DNA of 5,862 nt, taken from Bacillota bacterium (GTDB taxonomy: Bacteria > Bacillota > Clostridia > Tissierellales > Peptoniphilaceae). The position numbers and the translations under genes are program-made. How positions within the stretch are numbered: position 1 is the first letter of the stretch; each line of letters starts with the position of its first letter. The notes beneath the pieces are model-generated. The model was not told where the DNA came from. It did not search any database and saw only the letters and a list, made by a program, of their open reading frames with translations. Below, piece by piece: positions 1-5,862 of this stretch. The stretch spans positions 1-5,862 of the forward strand of contig JAEZZB010000093.1 in the NCBI GenBank assembly GCA_023442495.1, given 5' to 3'.

Positions 1-1192
1 CCGTTTGGTCTTGATTTTTTAAAAATTCTGCATTCATCGTTAGATGATCACCTACTAAAACGACAGTCGTATTTTCATAAAAATCTTGCTTTTTAATCCA
101 TTCAACAAATTCATAAATTTCTTTATCGGAATAATAATACGCATCACGATACCCGCCATATTTTCTAGGATATTTAGTATCAACATATCCATCCATAAAG
201 TGGGTATTTACGGTAAGCATGGTATAGTTGAAAGGTTCATCTTTTTTTGAAATTTCTGTTAATTCTTCTTTTGCAAATTCAAAAAGTTTAGAATCTTCAT
301 ATCCCCAAAACACCATATAATCTTTGGGTAATTTGCCTATTTTCTTTTGATATTTCAAATCATGAATTTCATAATTTCCATGGTCTTCAAAAAAAACATC
401 CCTTGAACCAAATGATGCATCTGAACCCATTATAAAGTAGTTTTTATAACCTTGAGATTCTAAAATTTCCCCTAAGCTTGTTATTCCTGGTAAAAAATTC
501 CCTTTTTGCATAACTTGGTTTGCTTCAAAAACATCTGATAGTGGAACTCCTGTTATTTGCCCAACTAACGAAGCAGCTGTCCAAGTCGTATTTATTACAG
601 AATCCATTCCTTGTGAATTTTTTTCGTCATAAAAATAAACATTTTCTTTTTCTAAATTGCTTAAATTGGGTATTAGATTTACCACTTCTCCATTTTCTAG
701 CTTATAATTATTTACCTTTCTATCCATAGATTCCATAATTATATAGATTAAGTTTCTCTTGTTTTTTGGAAATGTTATTTCTACTTCATTAGGATCTACA
801 TATTCTTCTTCATAGATAACGGTCTTTTTTAATGAAGAAAAGGCATAATCAAAAAATCCAATACCATATAATCCATAAATAAAGGATCCTGTAAATATAA
901 CTGCCATGGTTAATGCTCTTGACCATTTAATTTTGTTAAAAATTTTTTCTACAGTTAATAAAATTGAGATTATTAATACTCCTAATAACAAATAAAATAT
1001 AAGAGTTTCTCGGAAATATTGCAAAATAATATCTAAATTTCCTTTTGTTGGATTTGTAAAAATATTAAATATTAATTGCTCAAAAGTAGTCTTTCCTACT
1101 GCATCTATTTCCCATGTCGGATATATTATAAATGTTATTGATAACAATATTAAAATGATTTCTATAATATTAGCTATTTTTATCTTTTTCAT
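1..1192 (-). CDS. OpgB/LtaS-like phosphoglycerol transferase, sulfatase fold (3' end cut off)
   Basis: I translated this frame by hand. It is open from ATG 1192 to the window edge: 397 residues, with the C-terminus missing. AGGA at 1199-1202 lies 6 bases before the ATG. Hydrophobic segments at about 7-24, 60-80 and 95-115 anchor an outside-facing alkaline-phosphatase/sulfatase-type domain. Family landmarks are NLIYIIMESMD (147-157, metal-ligand Glu154), NTTWTAASLVGQITGVP (201-217, nucleophile Thr probably 202 or 203), GSRDVFFEDHG (262-272), LTVNTHFMDGY (326-336, His331) and VGDHLTM (380-386, metal ligands Asp382-His383). From memory, the TWTAAS, TVNTH and DHLTM forms resemble E. coli OpgB (phosphoglycerol transferase I) more than S. 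aureus LtaS. Such enzymes move glycerol-phosphate from phosphatidylglycerol to a glycan or lipid acceptor; which acceptor is used here cannot be seen. It lies 94 bases behind nth on the same strand, with no terminator between, so co-transcription is possible. An ethanolamine-phosphate or other sulfatase-family role is less likely. Confidence 0.88.
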   Translation of the reverse strand, partial: MKKIKIANIIEIILILLSITFIIYPTWEIDAVGKTTFEQLIFNIFTNPTKGNLDIILQYFRETLIFYLLLGVLIISILLTVEKIFNKIKWSRALTMAVIFTGSFIYGLYGIGFFDYAFSSLKKTVIYEEEYVDPNEVEITFPKNKRNLIYIIMESMDRKVNNYKLENGEVVNLIPNLSNLEKENVYFYDEKNSQGMDSVINTTWTAASLVGQITGVPLSDVFEANQVMQKGNFLPGITSLGEILESQGYKNYFIMGSDASFGSRDVFFEDHGNYEIHDLKYQKKIGKLPKDYMVFWGYEDSKLFEFAKEELTEISKKDEPFNYTMLTVNTHFMDGYVDTKYPRKYGGYRDAYYYSDKEIYEFVEWIKKQDFYENTTVVLVGDHLTMNAEFLKNQDQT

Positions 1193-1286
1193 TTATCATC
1201 CTGTCTTGTTATTATTATTTAAAATAATAAATTTTGAGTAGTTAATCCTTTAATCTTTATTACTATAATCATATTTTACTACTTTT

Positions 1287-1943
1287 TTAGTCTTCAATCA
1301 AACCTCTGCAATGTAAACTTATATCTTTAATCGGGTCATTTTCACAATCAGGATTTCTAGCTTTAGAAATTTTTCTACCATATAAAATAAGTACATGATG
1401 TGCTTTAAACCAATCTTCTTCTGGAATAAGCTCCATAAGTTGTTGTTCAGTTTCCCATACATTTTTACTTTTTACTAGTCCAATTCTATTTGCTGTTCTG
1501 TGGACATGTGTATCAACCGCAATTGCTGGTATTCCAAAAGCAACTGATAAAACAACATTTGCAGTTTTTCTTCCTACACCTGGTAAGGATTCAAGTTCTT
1601 CTCTTGTATTTGGAACTTTACCATCAAATTTATCAACCAATATTTCAGAGATTTTCTTTAAATTTTTAGCCTTATTTTTATACAAACCGATTGATTTAAT
1701 TAATTTTTCAATTTCCATTATATCAGCATCTAAATAGTCATAAGGTGTTTTAAATCTTTTGAATAAATCTTTTGTAACAATATTTACTCTTATGTCCGTG
1801 GTCTGTGCAGATAACATAACTGCACATAATAACTCGAATTCATTGCTATAATTTAATTCTGGACCAGCGTTTGGGAAATAATTATAAAGTATTCTTAATG
1901 CTTCTAATTTTTCTTCTTTTGTCAGAGAATATTCTTTTTTCAT
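1287..1943 (-). CDS. nth: Endonuclease III (DNA glycosylase/AP lyase), iron-sulfur motif degenerate
   Basis: This is a base-excision repair enzyme that removes oxidised pyrimidines and nicks at abasic sites. At 218 residues it is close to the 211 of E. coli Nth. The helix-hairpin-helix LPGVGRKTANVV (120-131) carries the catalytic Lys126, and VDTHVHR (143-149) carries the catalytic Asp144. LSAQTTD (44-50) matches the family's LSAQ.TD signature. The C-terminus is odd. Family members normally have four cluster cysteines (C-x6-C-x2-C-x5-C). Aligned by eye with E. coli, these fall at Ser193, Cys200, Asp203 and Ser209, so only one of four remains, plus an out-of-place Cys212. The protein therefore probably lacks a [4Fe-4S] cluster. 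Some Nth/MutY relatives lack it too, so loss need not mean loss of activity. AGGAG at 1950-1954 lies 6 bases before ATG 1943. The gene is divergent from rodA. MutY is unlikely, because the active site is Lys plus Asp and there is no MutY C-terminal domain. Confidence 0.95.
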   Translation of the reverse strand: MKKEYSLTKEEKLEALRILYNYFPNAGPELNYSNEFELLCAVMLSAQTTDIRVNIVTKDLFKRFKTPYDYLDADIMEIEKLIKSIGLYKNKAKNLKKISEILVDKFDGKVPNTREELESLPGVGRKTANVVLSVAFGIPAIAVDTHVHRTANRIGLVKSKNVWETEQQLMELIPEEDWFKAHHVLILYGRKISKARNPDCENDPIKDISLHCRGLIED

Positions 1944-1956
1944 ATATAGCTCCTAC

Positions 1957-1985
1957 TTTTAAAATCTTTTTAAATGTTCTATAAT
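1957..1985 (+). promoter_or_regulatory. Candidate rodA promoter
   Basis: A perfect TATAAT at 1980-1985 lies 46 bases before the rodA ATG. The hexamer 17 bases upstream (TTTTAA, 1957-1962) matches the -35 consensus at only 3 of 6 positions. It sits back to back with the candidate nth -10 on the other strand, only 2 bases away. The -10 is good, the -35 is weak. Confidence 0.4.
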
Positions 1986-1987
1986 GA

Positions 1988-1993
1988 ATTATA
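1988..1993 (-). promoter_or_regulatory. Candidate -10 box for nth
   Basis: On the minus strand this reads TATAAT, about 45 bases upstream of the nth ATG. A start point near 1981 would give a leader of roughly 38 bases that includes the ribosome binding site. I see no good -35 at 16-18 bases, and such boxes arise by chance in AT-rich DNA. Confidence 0.35.
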
Positions 1994-2008
1994 ACACAAT
2001 AAAACTAT

Positions 2009-2019
2009 GAGATAATCTC
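2009..2019. repeat. Short palindrome in the rodA leader
   Basis: GAGATAATCTC has two 5-base arms around one central base. It sits between the predicted rodA start point and its ribosome binding site (AAGGAG, 2021-2026). It could be a small operator or a weak hairpin near the ribosome site, but an 11-base palindrome is short enough to be chance. Confidence 0.25.
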
Positions 2020-2031
2020 GAAGGAGATAGA

Positions 2032-3144
2032 ATGTTTAATTTATCAAAAAAAATATTTAAAAAGATGGATTTTGTCCTTCTTTTTACCGTAATGGCTTTA
2101 GTAATATTTGGACTATTTGTTCTAAGATCTGCTATTAATCCACTAGGTCAAGGAATTAAAACACAAATTTTCGCAACAATTGTCGGATTATTAGCTATTT
2201 TGTTTATTTGGCTATTAGATTTAGATTTCTTAAGAAAAATAAAATGGTTTATATACTTATTTTCTGTAGGACTACTAATATCTGTAATGATTTTTGGACA
2301 GGGTGGTGAAAGATGGGGAGCAAATCTTTGGATTAGCATTGGCTCATTTTCATTACAACCATCAGAAATATCCAAATTTCTACATATACTATTTTTATCC
2401 TTCTATATCGGAGATAATAAAAAGAAAACTGATACATGGGGATTTATCATTAAATTCATATTATTAGGATATTTCCCTGCATTTTTAGTTATTTATCAAC
2501 AAGACTTAGGAACTGCAATGGTCTATATATTCTTTACAACTGTGATGTTCTTTGTTTCCGGAGTAAGTTGGAAAAAAATCGGTATACTTCTAATTATTAT
2601 TTTGATGCTTGCAATAATCTTGCTACCTTTAGTTTGGAAAAACTTAGAAGGGTATGTAATTGAAAGATTCACAGATTTTGGAGATACAGAAAGAAATTTA
2701 GAGACTACGACTCATCAAACTGATAGAGGTTTAATTGCTTTAGGTTCGGGAAAACTCACGGGACGTGGCTATATGAGCGGGCCTTTCTCCCAAAATAGTT
2801 ATATTCCTGAACAACATACTGATTTTATTTTCCCAGTATTAGTTGAAGATTTTGGATTTATAGGTGGATCTATAACTCTAATCTTATATGCCCTAATGTT
2901 TATAAGATTTATAAAAATTGCAATGGAGGCAGAAGATTTAGCTTATACAGCTCTTTCAATGGGTGTTTTTGCAATGTTATTTGCTCATATATTTGAAAAT
3001 GTAGGAATGACTATGAAACTCTTACCTGTAACAGGTATCCCACTACCATTCTTCTCAAATGGAGGAACATTTCAATTAATGAACTTGATTTTAATTGGTT
3101 TTGTGCTATCAGTAAGTATGCAAAGAAAGAGTTTAGATTTTTAA
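2032..3144 (+). CDS. rodA: RodA-type SEDS peptidoglycan glycosyltransferase
   Basis: This is a multi-pass membrane protein of the SEDS family (RodA/FtsW/SpoVE), which polymerises lipid II into glycan strands together with a class B PBP. At 370 residues with about ten hydrophobic segments, it has the usual RodA length. Motifs in order are WISIGSFSLQPSE (100-112), QQDLGTAM (156-163), LIALGSGKLTGRGYMSG (234-250), IPEQHTDFIF (258-267) with the catalytic Asp264, and the segment 319-345 with HIFENVGM, LLPVTGIPLPF and SNGG. The large external loop from about 205 to 265 is typical. The GAxRW motif common in the family reads GANLW (96-100) here, so the Arg is replaced but the conserved Trp100 is kept. 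AAGGAG at 2021-2026 lies 5 bases before the ATG and fixes the start. It is a single gene, divergent from nth and closed by the stem-loop at 3154. No PBP or mreBCD gene adjoins it, so a role in elongation rather than division or sporulation rests on sequence style alone. Confidence 0.9.
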   Translation: MFNLSKKIFKKMDFVLLFTVMALVIFGLFVLRSAINPLGQGIKTQIFATIVGLLAILFIWLLDLDFLRKIKWFIYLFSVGLLISVMIFGQGGERWGANLWISIGSFSLQPSEISKFLHILFLSFYIGDNKKKTDTWGFIIKFILLGYFPAFLVIYQQDLGTAMVYIFFTTVMFFVSGVSWKKIGILLIIILMLAIILLPLVWKNLEGYVIERFTDFGDTERNLETTTHQTDRGLIALGSGKLTGRGYMSGPFSQNSYIPEQHTDFIFPVLVEDFGFIGGSITLILYALMFIRFIKIAMEAEDLAYTALSMGVFAMLFAHIFENVGMTMKLLPVTGIPLPFFSNGGTFQLMNLILIGFVLSVSMQRKSLDF

Positions 3145-3153
3145 TTATAAAAT

Positions 3154-3192
3154 AAAGGTGATTAATCAAATAAATGATTAATCACCTTTTTT
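3154..3192. terminator. Bidirectional rho-independent terminator between rodA and galU
   Basis: A perfect 15-bp stem (3154-3168 paired with 3175-3189) encloses a 6-base loop, AATAAA. On the plus strand the stem runs into a T tract (3187-3192), 10 bases after the rodA stop. On the minus strand it ends in TTT followed by more A/T-rich sequence, 26 bases past the galU stop. It therefore can serve both convergent genes. Each arm also contains the self-palindrome TGATTAATCA. Confidence 0.9.
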
Positions 3193-3215
3193 ACGCTTCT
3201 TAATTTTCATTAATT

Positions 3216-4094
3216 CTATAGTTCCTTAGCTATTTCTTTAAGATATTCTCTAAATTTATCTTTTAATTTTTCATTTCTCAATGCGTATTCTACTGTTGCT
3301 TCTAAGAATCCTTGTTTATCTCCAACATCATATCTTTTACCATCATAAATGTATCCATACGCCCCTTCTTCTTTAGCAAGCATATTGATAGCATCTGTAA
3401 TTTGAATTTCATTGCCTACTCCAGGTTTAGTATTTTCAATATGTTTAAAAATACTTTTTGTAAATACATATCTTCCAAGCATTGCGACATCTGACGGAGC
3501 ATCTTCAACTTTTGGTTTTTCTACACAATTTAATATTTTATATGTCCTATCATCTATTTTTTCAAATTCAATAGACCCATATTTATTGATTTCCTTAATT
3601 GGAACTTTCTTACAACCAATAATATCATGTTCTATTTCATAGAATTTTTCTATAAGTTGTCCAATTGCTGGTTTTTCAGAATTATATACAATATCATCTC
3701 CTAAAACTACTACAAATGGTTCTTCTCCGACAAATTCTTTTCCTTGTAAGATTGCATGACCAAGTCCCTTAGTTTCTTTTTGTCTTTTAAAGTAAAAGTT
3801 TGCTTTATCTGCAATATTTCTTAGATTTTCGTATTCTTCAATTTTATCATTATCAAGAAGTATTTTTTCAAGCTCAATTGAATAATCAAAATGATCTTCG
3901 ATCGCGTCCTTATTTCTATTTGTAATAAATAAAATATCAGTTATTCCTGATTCCACTAATTCTTCTACTATTAGTTGAATTGTTGGAATGTCAACTATTG
4001 GTAACATCTCTTTTGGAACAGCTTTTGTAAACGGAAGAAATCTTGTTCCATGTCCAGCCACAGGTACAATAGCTTTTCTAATTTTATTAAACAT
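3216..4094 (-). CDS. galU: UTP-glucose-1-phosphate uridylyltransferase
   Basis: This cytoplasmic enzyme joins UTP and glucose-1-phosphate to give UDP-glucose and pyrophosphate, supplying glucosyl-lipids, teichoic acids and other surface glycans. Its 292 residues equal the length I recall for B. subtilis GtaB. The nucleotide-binding signature is PVAGHGTRFLPFTKAVPKEM (11-30), with Arg18 and Lys28. Other landmarks are VVLGDDIV (129-136, metal-binding Asp region), CVEKPK (190-195), PGVGNEIQITDAI (224-236) and YDVGDKQGF (255-263, with Lys260). Two small departures from the usual text are GHG for GLG and VGNEIQ for GGEIQ; neither removes a catalytic residue. Its ATG lies inside the last codons of the CNNM/CorC gene (8-base overlap), so translation of the two is probably coupled. 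No promoter of its own was seen. Other sugar nucleotidyltransferases (RfbA type) lack this particular set of motifs. Confidence 0.95.
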   Translation of the reverse strand: MFNKIRKAIVPVAGHGTRFLPFTKAVPKEMLPIVDIPTIQLIVEELVESGITDILFITNRNKDAIEDHFDYSIELEKILLDNDKIEEYENLRNIADKANFYFKRQKETKGLGHAILQGKEFVGEEPFVVVLGDDIVYNSEKPAIGQLIEKFYEIEHDIIGCKKVPIKEINKYGSIEFEKIDDRTYKILNCVEKPKVEDAPSDVAMLGRYVFTKSIFKHIENTKPGVGNEIQITDAINMLAKEEGAYGYIYDGKRYDVGDKQGFLEATVEYALRNEKLKDKFREYLKEIAKEL

Positions 4095-5469
4095 TTTTAC
4101 TTTCCTCTTCTTTTTTAAGCTTAGCTTCGTTTATTACTTTTACTATTGCATAAAGAATTCTTTTATCTTTTACTTCTGTTACTTGTATTTCTAATTGTTC
4201 AAGTTTTATTAAAGGTTTTTCTCCATCTTCAGGAATATATCCTAATTGGTATATAATAAAACCTCCCATAGTGTCATATTCGTCAGCTTCTTCATCGATT
4301 TTTGTACCAGTTTCGTAATTAAAATCTTTGATAGAAATAGAAGCTTTTACAAAATATGTATTGTCATCTATTTTTTGTAATTCTGGATCATCAATGTCAT
4401 ATTCATCGTCAATCTCACCTACTATTTCTTCCAGTAAATCTTCCATAGTCACAATACCTGTGAAACCACCATATTCATCTATAAGTACAGCCATATGACG
4501 ATTTTGAGTTTGTAGCTCTGTAAGTAATTCATTAATATTTTTTCTTTCAGGTATAAAATATGCTGGTTTGATGATAGATCTGATATCTACATTTTCAAAT
4601 CCTTTATTATATGCTTCTAATAAATAGTCTTTAATATACAATATTCCCATAATATTGTCCACATCTTCATCATAGACTGGAATTCTTGAATATTGAAGTT
4701 TTAGCATTTCATCTTTGTATTCATTAAAGTCATCATTAATATCAATCATAAATACTTCGGTTCTTGGCGTCATAATTTCTTCAGCATATGTATCATCAAA
4801 ACTTATTACTGAATTAATCATTTCACTTTCAACCGTATCTATTACACCCTGTGAGTGACCCAATTGCACTAGTGATCTTATGTCATTTATAGTTATCTTA
4901 GCCTCAATCTCATTGTGTTTTATACCAAATAGTCTTAAAACTAAATTGGTACTTTCAGATAGTAAAGCAACAAATGGTTTAAATAATATGCTTATAATTA
5001 ATACTGGCTTATAAGCAAATCTAGTGACTTTCTCACTATTTATAATTGCTAATCTCTTTGGAACTAGCTCACCAAATACTATTGTTAAATATGAAAGTAA
5101 TAATGTAATAGCTACTTGAGCAACGGTAACTGAATAAGGAATTCCCTTTGTTAACATCCAATTTGCAAGTTTAACTGATATCCCTGTTGCTGCAGTTGCT
5201 GAGTTAAAGAATCCAGCTAAAGTTATTGCAATCTGTATAACTGACAATAAATATGATTGGTTTTTTAATAGTTTTAAGACTCCTTTTGCTACATTATCCC
5301 CTTCTTCTGCATCATGTTTCAATTTATTTTGATTAATTGAAACCATCGCCATTTCTGTCGCTGAGAAAAAAGCATTTACAAGTGTAAGTACTATAATTAA
5401 TATTATTTGGCCTGTTAAATTCCCGCTTTGGTTAATGGGGATTTCATTCGTGGCCTGCGGTATTTCCAT
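4087..5469 (-). CDS. CNNM/CorC (HlyC)-family transporter with paired CBS domains, probable Mg2+ exporter
   Basis: This 460-residue membrane protein has the complete architecture of the family once called hemolysin C/CorC. The DUF21/CNNM transmembrane domain spans about 20-200, with hydrophobic stretches near 21-36, 72-92, 112-135 and 152-172 and the signatures SATEMAMVSINQNKL (36-50) and FGELVPKRLA (132-141). Two CBS domains follow: 233-285, starting MTPRTEVFMID, and about 297-350, containing MAVLIDEYGGFTGIVTMEDLLEEIVGEI. A CorC_HlyC domain at about 365-450 carries DEYDTMGGFI. Members such as MpfA and CorC are linked to magnesium efflux, and CBS pairs sense Mg-ATP or other nucleotides. The Mg2+ role is inferred from family; no haemolysin function is implied. 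GGAGG (5474-5478) lies 4 bases before the ATG. It is the first gene of a two-gene unit with galU, driven by the promoter at 5497-5525. No Mg2+ riboswitch fits in the leader, which is only about 20 bases. Confidence 0.93.
   Translation of the reverse strand: MEIPQATNEIPINQSGNLTGQIILIIVLTLVNAFFSATEMAMVSINQNKLKHDAEEGDNVAKGVLKLLKNQSYLLSVIQIAITLAGFFNSATAATGISVKLANWMLTKGIPYSVTVAQVAITLLLSYLTIVFGELVPKRLAIINSEKVTRFAYKPVLIISILFKPFVALLSESTNLVLRLFGIKHNEIEAKITINDIRSLVQLGHSQGVIDTVESEMINSVISFDDTYAEEIMTPRTEVFMIDINDDFNEYKDEMLKLQYSRIPVYDEDVDNIMGILYIKDYLLEAYNKGFENVDIRSIIKPAYFIPERKNINELLTELQTQNRHMAVLIDEYGGFTGIVTMEDLLEEIVGEIDDEYDIDDPELQKIDDNTYFVKASISIKDFNYETGTKIDEEADEYDTMGGFIIYQLGYIPEDGEKPLIKLEQLEIQVTEVKDKRILYAIVKVINEAKLKKEEESKNV
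4101..4107 (-). promoter_or_regulatory. galU ribosome binding site inside the upstream gene
   Basis: On the minus strand this reads GAGGAAA, with GAGG ending 9 bases before the galU ATG at 4094. It lies within the last codons of the CNNM/CorC gene and supports the galU start that overlaps the upstream stop (ATGTTTAA). Confidence 0.7.
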
Positions 5470-5496
5470 ATATCCTCCATATCTTTATATAGTCGT

Positions 5497-5525
5497 ATAT
5501 TAACATATTCACAAGACTTTTTCAA
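5497..5525 (-). promoter_or_regulatory. Promoter of the CNNM/CorC-galU unit
   Basis: The minus strand has TTGAAA (5520-5525, 5 of 6 to the -35 consensus), a 17-base spacer, then TAATAT (5497-5502) preceded by TGT, an extended -10. A start near 5490 gives a leader of about 20 bases with the GGAGG site. It is the best sigma-A-type promoter in the window. Confidence 0.65.
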
Positions 5526-5545
5526 TGAATCAATACTCTATGCCC

Positions 5546-5575
5546 TTGTTTTACAATATTCTAATTGGGTATAAA
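5546..5575 (+). promoter_or_regulatory. Candidate promoter of the small charged gene
   Basis: TTGTTT (5546-5551), an 18-base spacer and TATAAA (5570-5575) lie just upstream of the GGAGG at 5587-5591. The -35 matches only 3 of 6 positions, and the implied leader is about 15 bases, which is very short. It would diverge from the CNNM/CorC promoter. Confidence 0.35.
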
Positions 5576-5596
5576 GAATATGAAATGGAGGTAAAA

Positions 5597-5746
5597 ATGG
5601 AATTAAATAAGGAGTATTTAGAAAATCAAGAATTTGCAGAAGGTAAAACTAAGGCTCAACAACAATTAAGTAATAAAACTGCAAAGACAAAACGTGAATT
5701 AGAAGAAGAGATTGAAGAAAGACAAAAGGAAAAAGAAAAAAAGTAG
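5597..5746 (+). CDS. Small charged coiled-coil-like protein, unknown; 49-residue zero-frame product
   Basis: I do not recognise this gene. ATG 5597 is preferred because GGAGG (5587-5591) lies 5 bases before it; an in-frame ATG at 5525 has no ribosome site and would add 24 unlikely residues. The 49-residue product starts MELNKEYLENQEFAEGKTKA and then becomes almost entirely charged (TKRELEEEIEERQKEKEKK), which suggests a helix or short coiled coil. It has no cysteine, signal peptide or membrane segment, so it is probably cytoplasmic. The stop TAG (5744-5746) directly follows A AAA AAG, and the same amino-acid style continues in the -1 frame to 5850. The intact protein may therefore be 84 residues, made by frameshifting or in strains with one more A. 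It could also be a decayed gene. It diverges from the CNNM/CorC gene and has no visible partner before the window ends. Confidence 0.6.
   Translation: MELNKEYLENQEFAEGKTKAQQQLSNKTAKTKRELEEEIEERQKEKEKK
5737..5743 (+). other. Slippery heptamer A AAA AAG at the end of the small gene
   Basis: The zero-frame codons are GAA AAA AAG TAG, so the heptamer is in the X XXY YYZ phase needed for -1 slippage and is the same sequence used in E. coli dnaX. It lies in a run of seven A (5736-5742). AAAGGA at 5725-5730 is a possible internal Shine-Dalgarno stimulator but is only 6 bases upstream, closer than in dnaX. I see no clear downstream hairpin. Actual frameshifting is unproven. Confidence 0.4.
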
Positions 5747-5850
5747 AAAAAGAAGATAAAATAGAAGATTTAGATATTGAAGAAAAAGATAAATTGCTTA
5801 TTGAAAGAAAAGTATTCTTAGATTCATCCAATAATAATTCATACAATTAA
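5743..5850 (+). other. -1 frame continuation of the small charged gene
   Basis: After a -1 slip at the heptamer, the frame stays open for 35 residues, beginning VEKEDKIEDLDIEEKDKLL and ending SSNNNSYN before TAA (5848-5850). Its Glu/Lys/Asp/Ile/Leu make-up matches the upstream part. It contains no ATG and has no ribosome site of its own, so it looks like the second half of the 5597 gene rather than a separate gene. Joined, the protein would be 84 residues. An indel in the A run, real or from sequencing, gives the same picture. Confidence 0.5.
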
Positions 5851-5862
5851 TTCAAGACTGTA

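Noticed and set aside
520..729. Plus-strand open frame of 69 codons.
   Set aside because: It lies wholly inside the OpgB/LtaS-like gene on the other strand, over its conserved catalytic Thr region, with no ribosome site.
1212..1230. Perfect 9-base inverted repeat around one A, made only of A and T, upstream of the OpgB/LtaS-like gene.
   Set aside because: It lacks any G-C pair and a T tract in the right place, so it is not a convincing terminator. In such AT-rich DNA it is likely chance, and I could not find a clear promoter around it.
2148..2375. Minus-strand open frame of 75 codons inside rodA.
   Set aside because: It is a shadow of the rodA coding sequence across the conserved QPSE region; no ribosome site or recognisable product.
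3312..3642. Two overlapping plus-strand open frames (60 and 76 codons) inside galU.
   Set aside because: Both are antisense to conserved galU motifs and have no start signals.
3988..4194. Plus-strand open frame of 68 codons across the galU/CNNM junction.
   Set aside because: It is antisense to the galU nucleotide-binding signature and the overlapping gene ends; the hydrophobic translation reflects A-rich complementary codons.
5470..5596. Possible magnesium riboswitch ahead of the CNNM/CorC gene.
   Set aside because: The predicted leader is only about 20 bases and the whole intergenic gap is 127 bases, with no structured element visible, too little for an M-box.
5649..5846. Minus-strand open frame of 65 codons opposite the small charged gene.
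   Set aside because: It has a Ser/Phe/Leu-rich translation typical of the antisense of Lys/Glu codons, and no ribosome site. The plus-strand reading has a GGAGG site and is preferred.

Overview
The window reads as ordinary chromosomal DNA from an AT-rich (roughly 30% G+C by eye) anaerobe-like Gram-positive bacterium. Strong GGAGG-type ribosome binding sites, A/T-biased codons and the mix of envelope genes point to a low-GC Firmicute. A Tissierellia or Peptoniphilaceae-type organism is my guess, and it is inferred rather than shown. No insertion sequence, prophage gene, CRISPR array, rRNA or tRNA was recognised.

Layout from left to right. 1-1192 (minus) is the N-terminal 397 residues of a membrane-anchored phosphoglycerol transferase of the OpgB/LtaS sulfatase-fold family, cut off by the window edge. 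1287-1943 (minus) is endonuclease III (nth), which has lost most of its iron-sulfur cluster ligands. An 88-base divergent promoter region follows, then 2032-3144 (plus), a RodA-type SEDS glycosyltransferase. A perfect 15-bp stem-loop at 3154-3192 separates rodA from the convergent galU at 3216-4094 (minus). galU overlaps by 8 bases the end of its upstream neighbour, a CNNM/CorC-type transporter with paired CBS domains at 4087-5469 (minus). That pair has a good promoter at 5497-5525. At the right end, 5597-5746 (plus) encodes a short, highly charged unknown protein whose reading frame appears to continue in the -1 frame to 5850.

Three of the five large genes serve the cell envelope. GalU makes UDP-glucose for glycolipids and cell-wall glycans. 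The OpgB/LtaS-like enzyme puts glycerol-phosphate on an outer-surface glycan or lipid. RodA polymerises peptidoglycan. The CNNM/CorC protein is probably a magnesium exporter, and Nth is base-excision repair.

The most notable signal is at the right edge. The small gene's stop codon comes directly after A AAA AAG, the classical -1 frameshift heptamer, in the correct phase, and the -1 frame then stays open for 35 further charged residues. A homopolymer sequencing error or a broken gene explains this equally well. The second is the degenerate iron-sulfur motif of Nth. I found no convincing new multi-gene system.
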